In this document: piece by piece, positions 1-13,429 of the stretch
Position numbering within the stretch: the first letter of the stretch is position 1
Layout of the letters: the number at the start of each line of letters is the position of its first letter
Assembly (NCBI GenBank): GCA_963969495.1
Contig: OZ018322.1
Span: 159,054,848 to 159,118,847, forward strand
Direction of reading: 5' to 3'
Source of the DNA: Ceratothoa steindachneri
Taxonomy: Eukaryota; Arthropoda; Malacostraca; Isopoda; Cymothoidae
DNA length: 64,000 bases
Made by a program: the position numbers and the translations under genes
Notes under the pieces: model-generated
Seen by the model: the letters and a program-made list of their open reading frames with translations, nothing else
Told to the model about the DNA's origin: nothing
Database searches by the model: none

Positions 1-3000
1 CTCCTTAATCCCTTAATTAACCCACCTGTATCTCGCGTATATGTACATTTAACTCCGTCTGTATGACCATTCCCTTTAAACCCAATATTTTTGTATATTT
101 AAATATTAGTAAAGATATATTTTCGTCATTGTCTTTATTTTGCAATCCTAATGCGTAACAGCTACATGCTAATCTTTGGCCAACTTGCACTTAAATATTT
201 GTTTTAAAAAGGACCCAGAAAAGTTAATAATAAACCATCCCTACTGGACTCATAACAATTTCCCCACTCACTAACGGTCTTATACCAACTTCGACCCAAA
301 GCCGCAAAAGTATATACGTATATATGGAAAGAGTCTGGCCCTTCCACGACACACTAATCCCTAAATAAAAAAATTTAGGCATCGTTTAAGAGTAGGGCAA
401 TGGCGTTGCCTCGGTAAAGCTCCCTCTTTCATAATTATAAATAATCATCTGAGCACAACACTTAGGAAAAGAGAAGACCATAATCTAACGCCTACTTAAG
501 CATGTCTGGAGAATTTTAGGTATTCTACACTTATCACAAGCACAGTCCGATTTTCCCATTGAAATTTAGTGTAAATATTGGTACATTTATTCTATTATCC
601 AATATTCATTTCTCTCTCGTGTTCCGATCGCCCCCTCCTTTTTTAAACTCACTAAAATTATTCACCTAAAAGAATCACAAGTGGATTAAGTTTGTTAGCC
701 GCTGCCATATGTCGTGGTGACTTACTTCAAGCTCTAGGTGCCTTTTTAGATTTTCAGAACTGCATCTTGATGGGGACAAGCAATTACCAAAAATAGACAA
801 ATAATTTGTTCCCTCACTTCTGAAAGGAAAAAACAAGATTGGATTTTACTCTAACTTAGAAAAATTTCGAACTTCAGTAATATTTTCGAATACACTGAAA
901 TATGCGAAAATAGGCGACCAGGTAATATCAATTCCCCCTCGATTCGGGGCTGTTTTCTATTGATACAATTAAAAAAGACTTTCCTTATTGAATCTAATTT
1001 TTAAACTAAAAAGGCTTGAGTATAGTGACGAAAAAATCAACCATATTGTGATCCACAAGATCATTGATCCTAAACAAAGAAACAGTAAAGGTGATCAATT
1101 TGATTTGCTCTTGAATCCCAATGATTGTTATAAGAAAGATCAAGAATTGAAATATTTCATTTCCACAAGTACCATTATTTCATATTAATAAAAAATTCAT
1201 AATTATATGAAAATGAGATAATATATATAAAGTTTAATAAAATTTTGTATCACTAGACAAGGAAGAGGAGCTATTGCCTGAACCTGTCGATACGGCGTTG
1301 GTTCTCAAGTTAAGTTGGCGGGTTTAAACCCAGGGTGTGTAAGACTACACCAACGGGGAGTTAGGTAGCTCCTAAACAGGTTATCATGCAAATAGGCAAT
1401 CATAACTCCACTATTATATGCCTTGCCGTCTTTAAAACAGAATATATGCATTCTTTCCTGCGTCTGGGAGCCTCTAAATAGCTCTGCCCCCGAACTTCTC
1501 TTGTCCACATGCTTGGTCACCAATATTCACGATCGCTGGTGGGTGTGACAAGCCGTATGTGGATTCAGACTAACCAGCAATGGTCATTCTGATCTCATTG
1601 TCAATTTCATGTTCCTTTCAGGAAGCGAGTAACAGATGACACAACTTAGTTGCGGTAGTATTAGAAGTAGTTCAAGGAAATATTAATGTAGGTCAAAGAA
1701 GCGAAATTGCACGTCTGAAGACAATTATTTGGAGTAGGATTGAACACAAAAAAAAGATTGGCAAGATTGAGTAACATGGTGCGGCATGGTAGTTCAGAGT
1801 ATAAAGAAACAGGAAGGAAAATAAAAATTCATCATAGTTGCAAGAAGGATTAAATTAATAAAAGTATGTAAGCTAAGGGGTAATTCAGAGCAGGAAGTGG
1901 GCCATAAGCTGGTAGATATATAGAGTTGTGTTAGATGTATAGTTGAAGAAATGTCAGAAGGAGAATGGTTATATTGATAAAGGGGAAAAATGGGGGAGGG
2001 GAGTTATTAGCACGCTGAATATGGTACATAGTAGAATCCGTCATAGCTTAGAAGGCGTTTTATCAACCTAGAGGGAAGCAAAGCCAAAGATAGGAATCTC
2101 TGAACTCTTCTAGTCGAAGGGAGAACAATTCAGCCGAAAATTGTAGCAAAATTACAAACTTGATCGAGAGGCTATTAGCGCAATATCGAAAAGTACGCAA
2201 GAACGCATCATCAAAGGTAAAGGCACGCCAAGAAGAGGCAACAAACCACCAAGTAGGATATATAAGATTTAAAAAAAAATAGACAGGCTCAGACGGAACA
2301 AGGTTGCAAGGAATTACATTCAGGTGTCATATCTTTCTCTCTCTCTCTCTTTCTCCATCCTTCTTTCTTTACATATGCAGGGTAACGTGTTGCTTCTTTA
2401 TTTTTCTTTGTTTGTTATGCTTCCGCGTTTCAATCTTTCTATGCTTCTAAGACCAATTTGCTTGATTTTTACATAAACTTTATTATCATACAACCTTCCA
2501 ATTTAAGCCCTTAATCTTTTAATTACCCTCACGTATAACTAATATTGAAATATTTAGGTAATTTTTTATTGATTTTGCAATGAGTCTTATAAATTAAAGT
2601 TCTTATATTTTAGAAGATCTCACAAAAATTCAGAAAAGAACCAGAATTCCCTCTGATATCAAATCCTCTGATATTTATTAGTTTAACTTTTCCGTAAATC
2701 CAATTCATGAGGAGTCTTTCATCAATTCTTTATGAAAGACTATTTGGTAGGTGAAAATTAAAGGTCAAACAATTCTTGCAAAATGCCGTTCTTCTTTTAA
2801 TTTTTAATAAAAATGTAAATATTAGGAATTCAATGTCATATTTCAGTATCAAGTGTTTACCCTACCATCTTTGAACTCAAGTGCCATCTTGTAGCGATTT
2901 TTAACCATTCGGATATTATCCTCTTATAATCGAAATTTTTATTATTGAATTATCTTTTTTTAAATTAACAAAGTTTAGAAGCAACAAAAGAAGAAATATA

Positions 3001-6000
3001 AAAGGTTCTAATGAATAAGAGCACATAATTTTTCAACTAAGAAACGATGTTCACCCTCTTCTCTTCCAGATTTCTTACGTTTTTTATTCTCTGAGTAACC
3101 CCGCGCTCCCTCTGACATTATTTTCACGATTCCTCGCTAAACCCTTGCTCCCTTTACTGGCCGTTAATTTAAGAATTCTGTAGTTATAGTTCATCTTCGC
3201 ATGAAACTTCGTTCCTCTCTCCTTCCTTTGTGAGGGAGGAAAAGAAGGAGGGTGAGCCCCTTGACTGAGATTTTTCTTCGCGTTTTTTCCTTCCTCATAA
3301 CATTTATTTATTTACACTATAAAGAGAGCCTTCAAAAACAGTGAAGGTAAAAGAAATATAGATTCAAGCAATACTGAGTAGTATATAGTATCGGTTTAGC
3401 CATTTATGTATTGTCTCATATCTCAACTTAGTATTACATAGTTGGTACCTAATTTGCCCATTTTGCTTTTAGTGTGAATTTGGACTGAATGTGAGAAGGG
3501 GTTGTTCATATCTTTCAAAAAATTGTGGCTTTAAATCAACTTCCCTATTTGTGGTAGTAGTTCTTACCGAGGAATTGATCCCTAAACTTTAAGAGGTTGC
3601 GTCTTATATACAAAATATCGCATAACTTTGCCTAAGTTTAAAAAAACTCTAGGGTTTCCGCTTTTATTGGTCACAGGCTCTGGGGTTTATAGTAAATACT
3701 ATAAACTATAGGCCATCAAATATCTTATAAAATAGTGAAGCTTTATATTTAGAGGCAATTTTCTGACACATTTTTCTTCAGAAATATTTCGAGTGGAACA
3801 TTAATCTTAGGAATCGTAAAAATGGAGTTCTAAAATCTTTTGTGTATTTCATCGACATGTGATGGAAGAGAGCCATAATAATTTATTACTATTTTTGGCA
3901 GAAGTAAAATTAGGAAGGGATCATCATTTTCTTTTTATGTATCTTGACTGAGTTAGTAGATGTCTTCTCTATCCTTATGACGTACGGTTTCCTACAATGG
4001 CGAACCGGTAGTTCGAGTTGATCAACTTTATTCCAATCATTTTTTATCTTATTACCATTCCCTAAAATGAGGTAAAATTTTGACTAAGCGTAAAAAATAT
4101 AGAATAAACATAACAAACGTTGTTGCAATTGCTCTTTAAGGCAATCTATCCGAAACAAGATGTAAGGAGATATATTGAGATATAAGGATATATTAAGATT
4201 TGACCCATGGCGCATCTGAAGGTGGAGATTATATCGTATGTAGAGATTGGTTGTGACTTGTTCTCGCTGAAATCAATATATTTGGAAGCCTTATACCATA
4301 GACGAGATCGGCCAGGCCGTGACAAATTTTGTTTCTGCATTTCAGGTGTCAAGAATTTCCGGTATATGTGATTTCCTTGGGAGAGCAGGAATTAGGCGCT
4401 CAGGGACAATTTTAAATGTTTGTTAATACTTTTGATTAGCTGGTTCGTTTTGGCTAGGTGGCTCTTTCTTAAGAGGAGGAAAGTAAGGGGACGTGAGAGT
4501 TCCGTCCAAATTTATGAAACAAGCCGTAGGCCACGATCCATTATAAATGCCAAAAGGGCCTCAAAGTTTACCAACCTAGAGCCTTTGAAAACCTTAGCTA
4601 CCTGTTGTTTCTGGAATCCAGTGTTGGGTATTTTGAGCACGATACTAAATAAGTGCGTACCCAGCATCAAACATCCTTATTAATTCCATTCATGGTAAAA
4701 CGCTCTTAGGGAGGCCTTAATCCTTCGATGGGAAAAGTAGTTCAGGCCGCGTGTTATATGTGACCTCAAATTTGAGTCACCTCGGATCCTCAAGTAGTCC
4801 TGCGAGTCTGACTTTGCGTACAATTTGCATCTCTAGAAGGTCGTTTGATTTATGATATGGGTAGACTATTTGCTACGAAGTTGTAATGCAACTCAACATG
4901 GAGAATATTTCTTTTGAATAGCAAAAAATAGAATCCAGCTACCAACATTCGCCTTGGAAGTGGCGGTATTAGGATGTCTGGATCGGTGTCAGAAGTGCTC
5001 AAATATGGGTTGAAATAGCAAAATTTGCACTTCGAATAAATGACGGAAGTGTTTTATGACGAAGAATAATCCAGAAGATCTCGACTGAATAAAACTATCA
5101 GGCATCGCAGCAGGCTTTAGTATTTAAAAGAATGCGATCGGACGTAATGCACCTTTTTGTTGCAAAATGCAAGCTATTCCGAAATTAATGCGTTATCTAA
5201 GAGGGAAATTTCAGGTGAAGGAGTCAATTAGGATAACCGTATCTGAGAACAGTTTTCCATGTAGGAAGAAGAGTTTTTAAGCGTGTACTCCATCAGAGGA
5301 AGGTGTTTAAAGGGGTTAAACATGGCGAACAGCTAGAGATGAAGTGGCGGTTAAAATCAACTTTCCCAAGGAATTAACGTAGACGCGTCCCCTGAAGCTC
5401 TCCTGGTGCTCTAATTTTGTTATCGCTTTAATATATCGGAAATACCATTTAAATTGACATAGTAGCAATAAAAAGGTTATCAACGCAATCAGAGATATAT
5501 ATTTGGCCGGGTTAATCGGAGTTTGACTTCCTGTAGTTGCTTTAAGATTATTGTTTTGTGGCAGATCTGCTCTTAAGGTCTGGAATATGCCCCTATGGTC
5601 ATGAACTCTAAATCATTGAACCATCTGTAATTTTAATCCTACTTTTTAGACCTGCTGCATTTTAAAACATTACAATAAATCGAATGGGTCTGTATTAGCT
5701 GTTTGCAGTTTATACCGGTTTAGTGATATCTAAAAGGAAGTAATGACAATATTATCTTCTAAAATACTCTTTTCCCGTAGAAACTGGAGAACAGTCCATG
5801 ACATCCGGCAAATGGTATCACACCCTCGCTTACTTTGTAACTTGAGGATTTTAAAGTTACAGCAGGGCTCGATTAACCTGAAGATTCGGTATCCATAAGT
5901 AGAAAGGCCAAAGGTGGGTGTTAGAAGGCTTAATGATACGCTCGTGCATTGTTCCTTCAAATTCGTTCATCACCGAGGCGAATTATTATGGATCGAGTCT

Positions 6001-6899
6001 TCGATAGCGATAATGGCCAGGAGAACCTACGGCATAATGGGGTGAGTAACCTAAGAGGTTATAAGGAAATTGCTCTAAGTGGGTGGGCTAAGTTAGAAAT
6101 CATTGATAAAGAACTGTGCAAACGTGGGTTCAACGGCAATAGAATCGTGGTTTAGATCAGGCGGAAAGGAAAATTACTTTCTAGTGGAAAAAAAATATCT
6201 TTGCCTTTTTAAGAGCCTACGCAAAATAAGGGTTGAAGAGGCAGCAGCGAGGATCACAGGAGAGTTTTGTGGCAATAAAATTTCAAGTGGAATAGCGTCG
6301 TAACTCTACAATGTGTGTGTGCGGCTTTCCGCCGTAAGTTGCACAAAAAGAAGTGTTTACAATTGGTACTTGGAGAGAATGCAGGCGATAAATTCTTTTC
6401 AGAAAACCTTGCGGGCATAATGTTGGCGGTTGACCAAGAATGAAAAGAAAACGAACCTTGTTGGTTAGATCAAGCCATAAGAGATTGCTCATTTTGGATT
6501 CAATCTTTCCACTCGCCTTCAAGCGACGGGAGGTATTTTTTATCACTAATAATTAAAAGGGGAAAGGTATTTGGTTGCCTTCTCATATTTGTGATGATAT
6601 CAGCAATGGTCATCAGACACGTGGGTAAGGTGAGGCTCACCGGCGGTTGGCGGCACAGTGACAAGAGTGTAACTTTTTATAATACCTGCTTGCAAAGAAT
6701 GACTGACTTAATATGACTGACTTTCTAGAATTTTTTCTAAGGGAGGGATAACTTGCGATTAAAAACAATCATCTCATTTTGCAGAAGAAAATGGTTGGCT
6801 GAAGGTGTGCAAGGCCATAAAAGTCGATTTATATGATTACCGTCTTAACGAAAAGGTCCATAGTGGGGTGAAGAGATAATGCGGCAAAACCTGCTGCAT
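1..6899. other. AT-rich DNA without a recognisable gene
   Basis: I read both strands and found only short frames with no family motif. The longest, near 6283-6546 on the minus strand (87 codons) and 4420-4683 on the plus strand (87 codons), show no domain I recognise and are interrupted on both sides. A (TC)n tract lies near 2333-2356. The stretch may hold very old transposon debris. Confidence 0.5.
2333..2356. repeat. (TC)n microsatellite
   Basis: A pyrimidine run of about 24 bases made of TC dinucleotides with two TTT interruptions. No gene lies beside it. Confidence 0.9.
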
Positions 6900-7179
6900 C
6901 TTTTCAACTATTGTATTACACGTAACAACGGTTTTAAACTGAAAAGACGGAGGTTTCAAACGAACAGACTGTATCTAAAAAATATTTCTCCTTTCAAATC
7001 ATCGAGAAATAGAACGCACTCCACGCAGAATAGTAAATGTTAATAGTGTAAATAGTTTTAACAAGCTCTGCTGATTTATTACTTTACGACCTTTAAAACA
7101 TTATAAATTCGTGGCATAACCTAGGGAGGACCTTGGTAAATCGATCACTCGAAGGAGAATGTAAAACAACATAAAGGTT
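6900..7179 (+). repeat. Left inverted arm of the foldback-like element
   Basis: Pairs with 9098-9377 in inverted orientation at about 279 of 280 positions. Its inner end runs into the first internal repeat module at about 7140. Confidence 0.9.
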
Positions 7180-7690
7180 TGAAATTTCGTTAGAATCAGC
7201 CGAATAGTTATGTTATTGCCAAAACAAACTTAGGATAACTTTGTATCCAATATCATTCGAATGAGAATGTAACATAACATAGGTGTTTCAAATTTTGATG
7301 AAATCGGCTAAAGAGTTATGATGTTATTGCCATAAGAAAATAATTACCTGCTTGACTTGGATGATTTGGGCCATTATATCATTCGAAAGAGAATGTAAAA
7401 CAAAATAAGAGTTTCAAATTTGTTAGAATCAGCCTAATAGTTATGATTTGTTAGCTAAAACAAAATCATTCACTGCCTAACCTTATTGTGACTTTGGCAA
7501 TTATATCATTCGAATTATCAGCTGATTTCATCGAAATCGGCTAAATAGTTATGATGTAATTGCTAGAACAAAATACTTCACGGGGTAACCTTGAGAAGAC
7601 TTTGGAAATTATATCATTGGAATAAGCATTTAAAACAATATAAGTGTTTCAAAATTCGTTAGAATCGGCTAAATAGTTACAATGTTTTTA
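7140..7690 (+). repeat. Tandem array of a 110-130 bp module
   Basis: Diverged units start at about 7140, 7248, 7376, 7504 and 7612. Each carries a GAGAATGTAAAACA-like block, then a TTTCAAATTTCGTTAGAATC-like block, a TAGTTATGATGTTATTGC-like block and an AACCTTG..GACTTTGG block. The same module recurs inverted at about 7870-8330 and at 26650-26870, and direct at 35110-35530. Confidence 0.8.
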
Positions 7691-9097
7691 CAAAAGCAAA
7701 AAAAGCCAAACGGGTAACAAGGAAAATGTAGACCGACAGACATACCAGTGTAGAATCGCCCACGCCTAGACTCGTACGCGACCAAAAACAAATTAACAGT
7801 TAATTTACGAATAATGTTATTGTTAGCCGCAGGTGACTCAGTATCTCACTATGTCGGTTAGTCAGTCGGTTCCCGTTATGCTTTTTTTTGTTTTGGTAAT
7901 AATATTGTAACTATTTGGCCAAATCTAACCAATTTTGAAATCCTTATATTGTTTTACATTCTCATTCGAATGATATAATTTCCAAAGTCTTCTCAAGGTT
8001 AGCCCGTGAAGTATTTTGTTTTGTTATAACATCATATCTTTTCAGCCGATTCTAACTACATTTGAAAGCGTTATATGGTTATACATTCTCTTCCGAATAA
8101 TATAAACCAAAACCGTCCAAGGTTAGCAGGGGAAATATTTGGCAATAACATGATCATTATTTGGCCTATTCTAACAAAATTAGAAACCCTTATGTTCCTT
8201 TACATTCTTCTTTGAATGATATAATTTCCTATTTCTTCCCAAGGTTAGCCAGAGAATTGTTTTATTTTTGCAATAACATCATAACTATTTGGCCTATAAA
8301 AACGTGCATTGCAAACCATAGATTCATTTATGAAAGGAATGAAATAAATTTATCTTGAAGGAGCAATTTGTGGTTCTCAAAGAAGGTAGTTATTAAACTA
8401 TTTCCTTGATCTTCTAATCGTCTCAGATATTCATGGGGACTATTCCTTAAAGCATGGAAAACACACTGAATTCCGATAGAGAGTAGACTTTATTTCAGTC
8501 TTCACCTGGCTCCGAATGAATGCCCGCATTGGTTTCAGAGTAGAAACCAATATAAGGAGTCGAACCTGTCACCAGCAAATTTGTTTTAAGTATCTGAACT
8601 CATAAGTTTGTGTAATAAAATTTGGGGTCCATTGTTTGATCTTTTTACAAGATATGTTTTCTTGTTGGTGTTTGATTATATTAAATGTTGGTCTAACGTG
8701 GAAAATCATATTTACTACCACTTCTGGATAATGATGGAAAATATATGCGATAGAATCAACCTTTAATTCTGCTCATATGACCAGCGAAATAGCGTAACTC
8801 CCATTAGCTACCTAAAAAAAGAGTGACAAAGAATTATGCATCCGATATTATGATGTCCTTTTTGATATCCATGATGATGTGAGTGATAAAAAAATAGGTG
8901 CGCATGATCTATTTTTTACCTTTGTTAGCCACAGTCTTTGTGTGCGAATTTATTCACTCATCCACCAGCTATTATACGATATAAACGGCCCAAGTGTTAT
9001 TTAATCTAGGGCACTATTACTTTCTATCGTTAGTGTCTAGAGGAATTCTGAATAAGCATCATCTAGTCGTGAAGACACGCACAAATATCCGATGTGC

Positions 9098-9377
9098 AAC
9101 CTTTATGTTGTTTTACATTCTCCTTCGAGTGATCGATTTACCAAGGTCCTCCCTAGGTTATGCCACGAATTTATAATGTTTTAAAGGTCGTAAAGTAATA
9201 AATCAGCAGAGCTTGTTAAAACTATTTAGACTATTAACATTTACTATTCTGCGTGGAGTGCGTTCTATTTCTCGATGATTTGAAAGGAGAAATATTTTTT
9301 AGATACAGTCTGTTCGTTTGAAACCTCCGTCTTTTCAGTTTAAAACCGTTGTTACGTGTAATACAATAGTTGAAAAG
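9098..9377 (-). repeat. Right inverted arm of the foldback-like element
   Basis: Reverse complement of 6900-7179. Bases immediately outside the arms (6890-6899 and 9378-9388) do not match, so the arm ends are well defined, but I see no duplicated target site. Confidence 0.9.
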
Positions 9378-12300
9378 TTCTAATAATTTATGTTTTCAAA
9401 GATATATATAATTTAAATTACTTCGATAACATCATTTCGCATTCGCCTACATTCGAGAGTCGGTAGTGTTAATATATTTAATCTTCCGAAATACGACTTA
9501 ATTCCTATCGAAAGTATTAGTTTATTTTCCTTCGTGTAGTTCTTAACATTTTATTGAAGTTTACATGTCTATAAGGTCACAACAATTGTATTGTTTATTC
9601 TATGTGTGGCATTACTAAACTTTTATATAAAGGCATGATTATATCTGGCTGTTTTTAGTGAAAACTTCTTGCAATAAATTCAAGCATTCGGTTCTTCATC
9701 TTACATACTTCTTCACACTGTTTGTTAAACTCAAGATCCTTTGAAACCCGCACTACGAAATCTTTTTTTTGTCCACGTAGATAAGATTTTTACTACGCAT
9801 TTCATGGTTAAAATTTAGTTATTTCAAGCTAAATTGAATTTCGTGTTCCATTTATTAGACCATTCGAAGATTTTATTTACATTCGGCTGAATTAAGTTAC
9901 TATCTTTCTCATTACGCAAATATAGATAATATACCAACTATATATATATATTTATATATAACATAATTTTATACTTGGTCTGTGAGGCGGGAAAAAACAC
10001 TGAAATAAGAAATATGTATTTTATTTTTAGACCTATTTCAACCTTGGAAGGTCATCTTCAAGGAATGAGCATAATTTGAATGACTTACTCGTACGTCTTC
10101 CCTCTTGGACAAGATATAAAAAGTATAACGTAAGAGTAGAGTGAACAGAAAGTGTTAGGTAGAGTCGTTAAAGGAAAATTCTGGGTAGTTGCTGTGTGAC
10201 CAGACATCTTTTTCGATACTTTTCTTGACGTAGTTTTGATTCTTGTTTGAATTAATATGAAATGGCTCATTATTTTTTCTTTTTTTCTTACTTGTTATTT
10301 GATTATTTTGTATTTGTTTGTTGTTATTTATTTCTTCTTTTAGGCGGGTTTAAAACAATCCTTTCCTCTATTTATATATTGGTACGAGTTCTTGTCTTCC
10401 GAATATTTTGCAACTTTTGGAATATCACCTGTTTGTTTCTCTCTAGCCTGAGGATGTATCTATTGTTCTGTTTTATTCCTCATTAATAATCATCTACATA
10501 CATTATTTGACATACTTCATTCATTCTTTTATTAAATACAAGATTGATTGGTTGTAGTTAATTTCTTCATATATGTCTCTGTGAGAGAACAAGCACGTGA
10601 TGGGAGAAATAACGTTGCCTTTAAGTATCGCCTCGAAGTGATGGACATATTAGTCACTTAAAAGCAATTTTAGAAGCTGACTAGCATGAAAAAGAACAGG
10701 AGCGGGCTCATGGAATGCAGCCCTTATCAATCCGAGTATTTACCAAGGAGTTTCCGCCACAACCTTCGCCCCCACCCTTCCAGCCAGGCTGGGAGCGGCT
10801 TAAACAAACCACAGCCGGGCCGCGTTCGCCATGAATCAAACAATGGACGATAGTCCCCTCAATCCAGGCATGCATATGTACCCGTGTGAGGAGAAATCAA
10901 AGGAGATTGGTGCGAGAGAAGCTCACGGGTGCAGACGATCTTACTTCTTCTCGATTCGGGTTGTCATACGCCGAAGGAAAGGAAACTTTGTGGAATAAAA
11001 CCGAATATCCCTCCCCGGATAAAACAAATAGCCACCCCACAATTACTTAAGAATTCTTCTCCCCATATGAATATCCGTCTGACTCCGTAAAATCACGCCA
11101 TTTTCAAAAAAGAACCCAAGTCCTATCCTAAAGGCTGACCTCCTTAATTACGTAGAGTCATCCAAATAATTCGTTGACGTCTCAGAAGAAAACAACCCTC
11201 CGTTTTCTTCGAAGAATTTACACCAGAAGTATTCCCAGCCTCCCTTCTCGGAGGCTTGTCTTTCCCCCCCATCGTCATCTCAACTGAATACTTCAACTCC
11301 GAGTAGGTTAACTTAGACCCCGTCGAAGTGATCAAACCTTATCTTACCGACCATCTTACGACCATCGTCCCCCCCCTGCACTCCTCCATTTTGTACAAGG
11401 TATTGTTATGAATATTTTAGCTAACCCAAATTTATAACTGCCGCCTACTGTTCTCCCCGCCATTATCAATGTGTCTTATTATTTCTTTTATCGTTGTACC
11501 ATTTAGCCTAAATTATTAATATTTATTAAAGTCTATTTTTTATCTCGACTCCTTTACTTCCGATCCTTAAGCTCATCATAGTTGTGTAACAGCCTCTAAC
11601 CAAGTGAGATTTCGAACTCTCAGCCAATACCAAGATTTAAAGTAGCTCTATTGGACCAGCCCACCCTTACGAGAAGCTGACTTCGTAACCGTACCTCAAC
11701 CGATTCAAAGTTATTAAAAGGAAATCCCCGCGCACTATATTGTCGTAGAATAGGCTCTCGACGATATACCATATATAACTATTTGTTGAGGGAATTTCTA
11801 TATTTCGAGTGCGTGTTAATCTGATTGACCGAGGTTAGTTCAAAAAGGGATGGGGGGGCCTGGAGAGGCTTATTTATCTTCAATATGCTTAAGAAATTCA
11901 ACGGGACACAAGAATAAATAATATGGCTACCATTAATAAAATAGAGTTTTATTAATTAAACTATCAACAACACACAAAAAAAATGTTTACATAAACGGGA
12001 AATGAAAAAGGTCGTGGGAATATCTGACTAATCTGAGGATTAAGATTTGGAGAGATTTAAAACAGTAAAGAAACAAAAAATAAAGGGGGAAATGGTTCAT
12101 TAAACCATTTAAAGCACAGAGTTGCGTTGACAAAAGGTTAAATGATTAAAGGTAATGTTCAGCTTACGTAATTACAAAGTTGTTTTGCAGAGGAAGATGA
12201 TGCGAAGGAATCTTCGGTCTAACTGGCAATTTCCAGCAGAAGGGTTCTTCGGGGGGTTGTTCTTAACGAAGGGAAGGACTGTCTTCACGGAGTGAGGGCT

Positions 12301-13429
12301 AAGTGGGGCTGGGAAGTACGAGTGATCTTTGTGACAGCAAATCGGAGATGTTCTAGATGAACAATGAAGGATATTGTTGAAATCAAGCGTTCTCTTAAAG
12401 AACGTTAAAAAGGGGGGAATTAAATTATCCCAACATGATGTCTTGGGAGCGAGAACCGTTTCTTACAGAACGGGCTTGAAGAACAATGGCTGTTCTAACG
12501 TTTTTCTCTTTCTGAACAACAGGGGCGCCTTGTTGACTTGGCGTCTCGAAGGGCACGAACCTTGGCACTTAAGGGATATTGTCCTCTTTTTAGACAATAA
12601 GGGGTTTCTCAGCAGAGTTTCTAGGTGCACAAGGGAGACCGAATCGGCTTGATGCCTCGCGAAGATAATCTGGATCTGCTTCAATTGGGAAAAGCTATTG
12701 TATAAATAGCCGGAGCCATCTCCATGGCGTAGGGGATAATTAAGTGGGGGACTTGGGGGGAATGTCCCGGTGGCGCCTGAAAAAATACCTTATCTGCCCA
12801 TAAGCCTAATTCAATCTGGCGAGATCGTCGTATGGAGGCGAAATGGGGGAGTGAACCTCCTTGAGTAAACATTGGCTATGATGGGAGATAACGCGCTTAT
12901 GCTTCCTCTCGCAGGCAGGATGCACGTGGGTAAGCATGTGGGTAAGCATGGTTAACATGTGATAGAAGCTGAATTAAAACGGCCTCAGATCGTTCTATCA
13001 CACCCATCCATTCCAGGGAATGTTGTCACTTTGAAAAAAAAGAGAGAAGGGACAACCATAGTGCTCCGTTTTGGAGAACTCACTTTCTTGCGCGGACCGT
13101 ACCTTCATGCACCTAGCTAGTATTACCTCAATACATATAATGATGTTGATCTTTTGATCATAGGTGAAATTAACCTTTAATACAAACTTAACCATAAAAG
13201 AGACAAGGAACAATGAAATAATATAAAATTAGTACATATGGAACAAAAGAATTCATACGTAAATTAATGGGTACAAATATATACACATACGAAAAAAAAA
13301 ATAGACATTGAGCCACAAAATTCAGACATATACATTAACTAATTATATTACAGGAGAATCTAATTTAAGTCGTATAAGACGGTATATACATACATGGAGA
13401 TCCTAATTCTACTAATTACAAATTAATCT
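9378..13429. other. No gene recognised
   Basis: This is AT-rich DNA to about 10.6 kb, then a more GC-balanced patch at 10.6-12.9 kb. A (TA)-rich run lies near 9939-9962. Frames of 60-90 codons occur (for example 12374-12652 plus) but overlap similarly long frames on the opposite strand and show no family motif. The 12.3-13.3 kb part could hold the remaining gypsy sequence or an LTR, but I could not find paired LTRs. Confidence 0.45.

Larger units (their letters stand above)
6900..9377. mobile_element. Foldback-like element with 280-bp inverted arms
   Basis: The left arm, 6900-7179, and the right arm, 9098-9377, are reverse complements over 280 bases with one mismatch seen by eye (in the 7040-7060 region). 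Inside the arms, 7140-7690 carries about five copies of a 110-130 bp module, each beginning near an ATCATTCGAA-type sequence. Inverted copies of the module run through about 7870-8330, so the whole unit is roughly palindromic about 7.75-7.85 kb. Long arms with internal tandem repeats are known from Foldback and Galileo-type DNA transposons, and that family name is my inference. I found no transposase frame and no clear target-site duplication. The arms are far more alike than the inner modules. Confidence 0.8.

Noticed and set aside
11585..11665. tRNA-like or SINE-like segment with a GAGAGTTCGAAATCTC block on the minus strand
   Set aside because: The B-box-like sequence is suggestive, but no convincing A box, acceptor stem or second copy in the window was found.
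12374..12900. Overlapping frames on both strands at 12.4-12.9 kb as genes
   Set aside because: Frames mirror each other on opposite strands in a GC-balanced patch; neither shows a domain.
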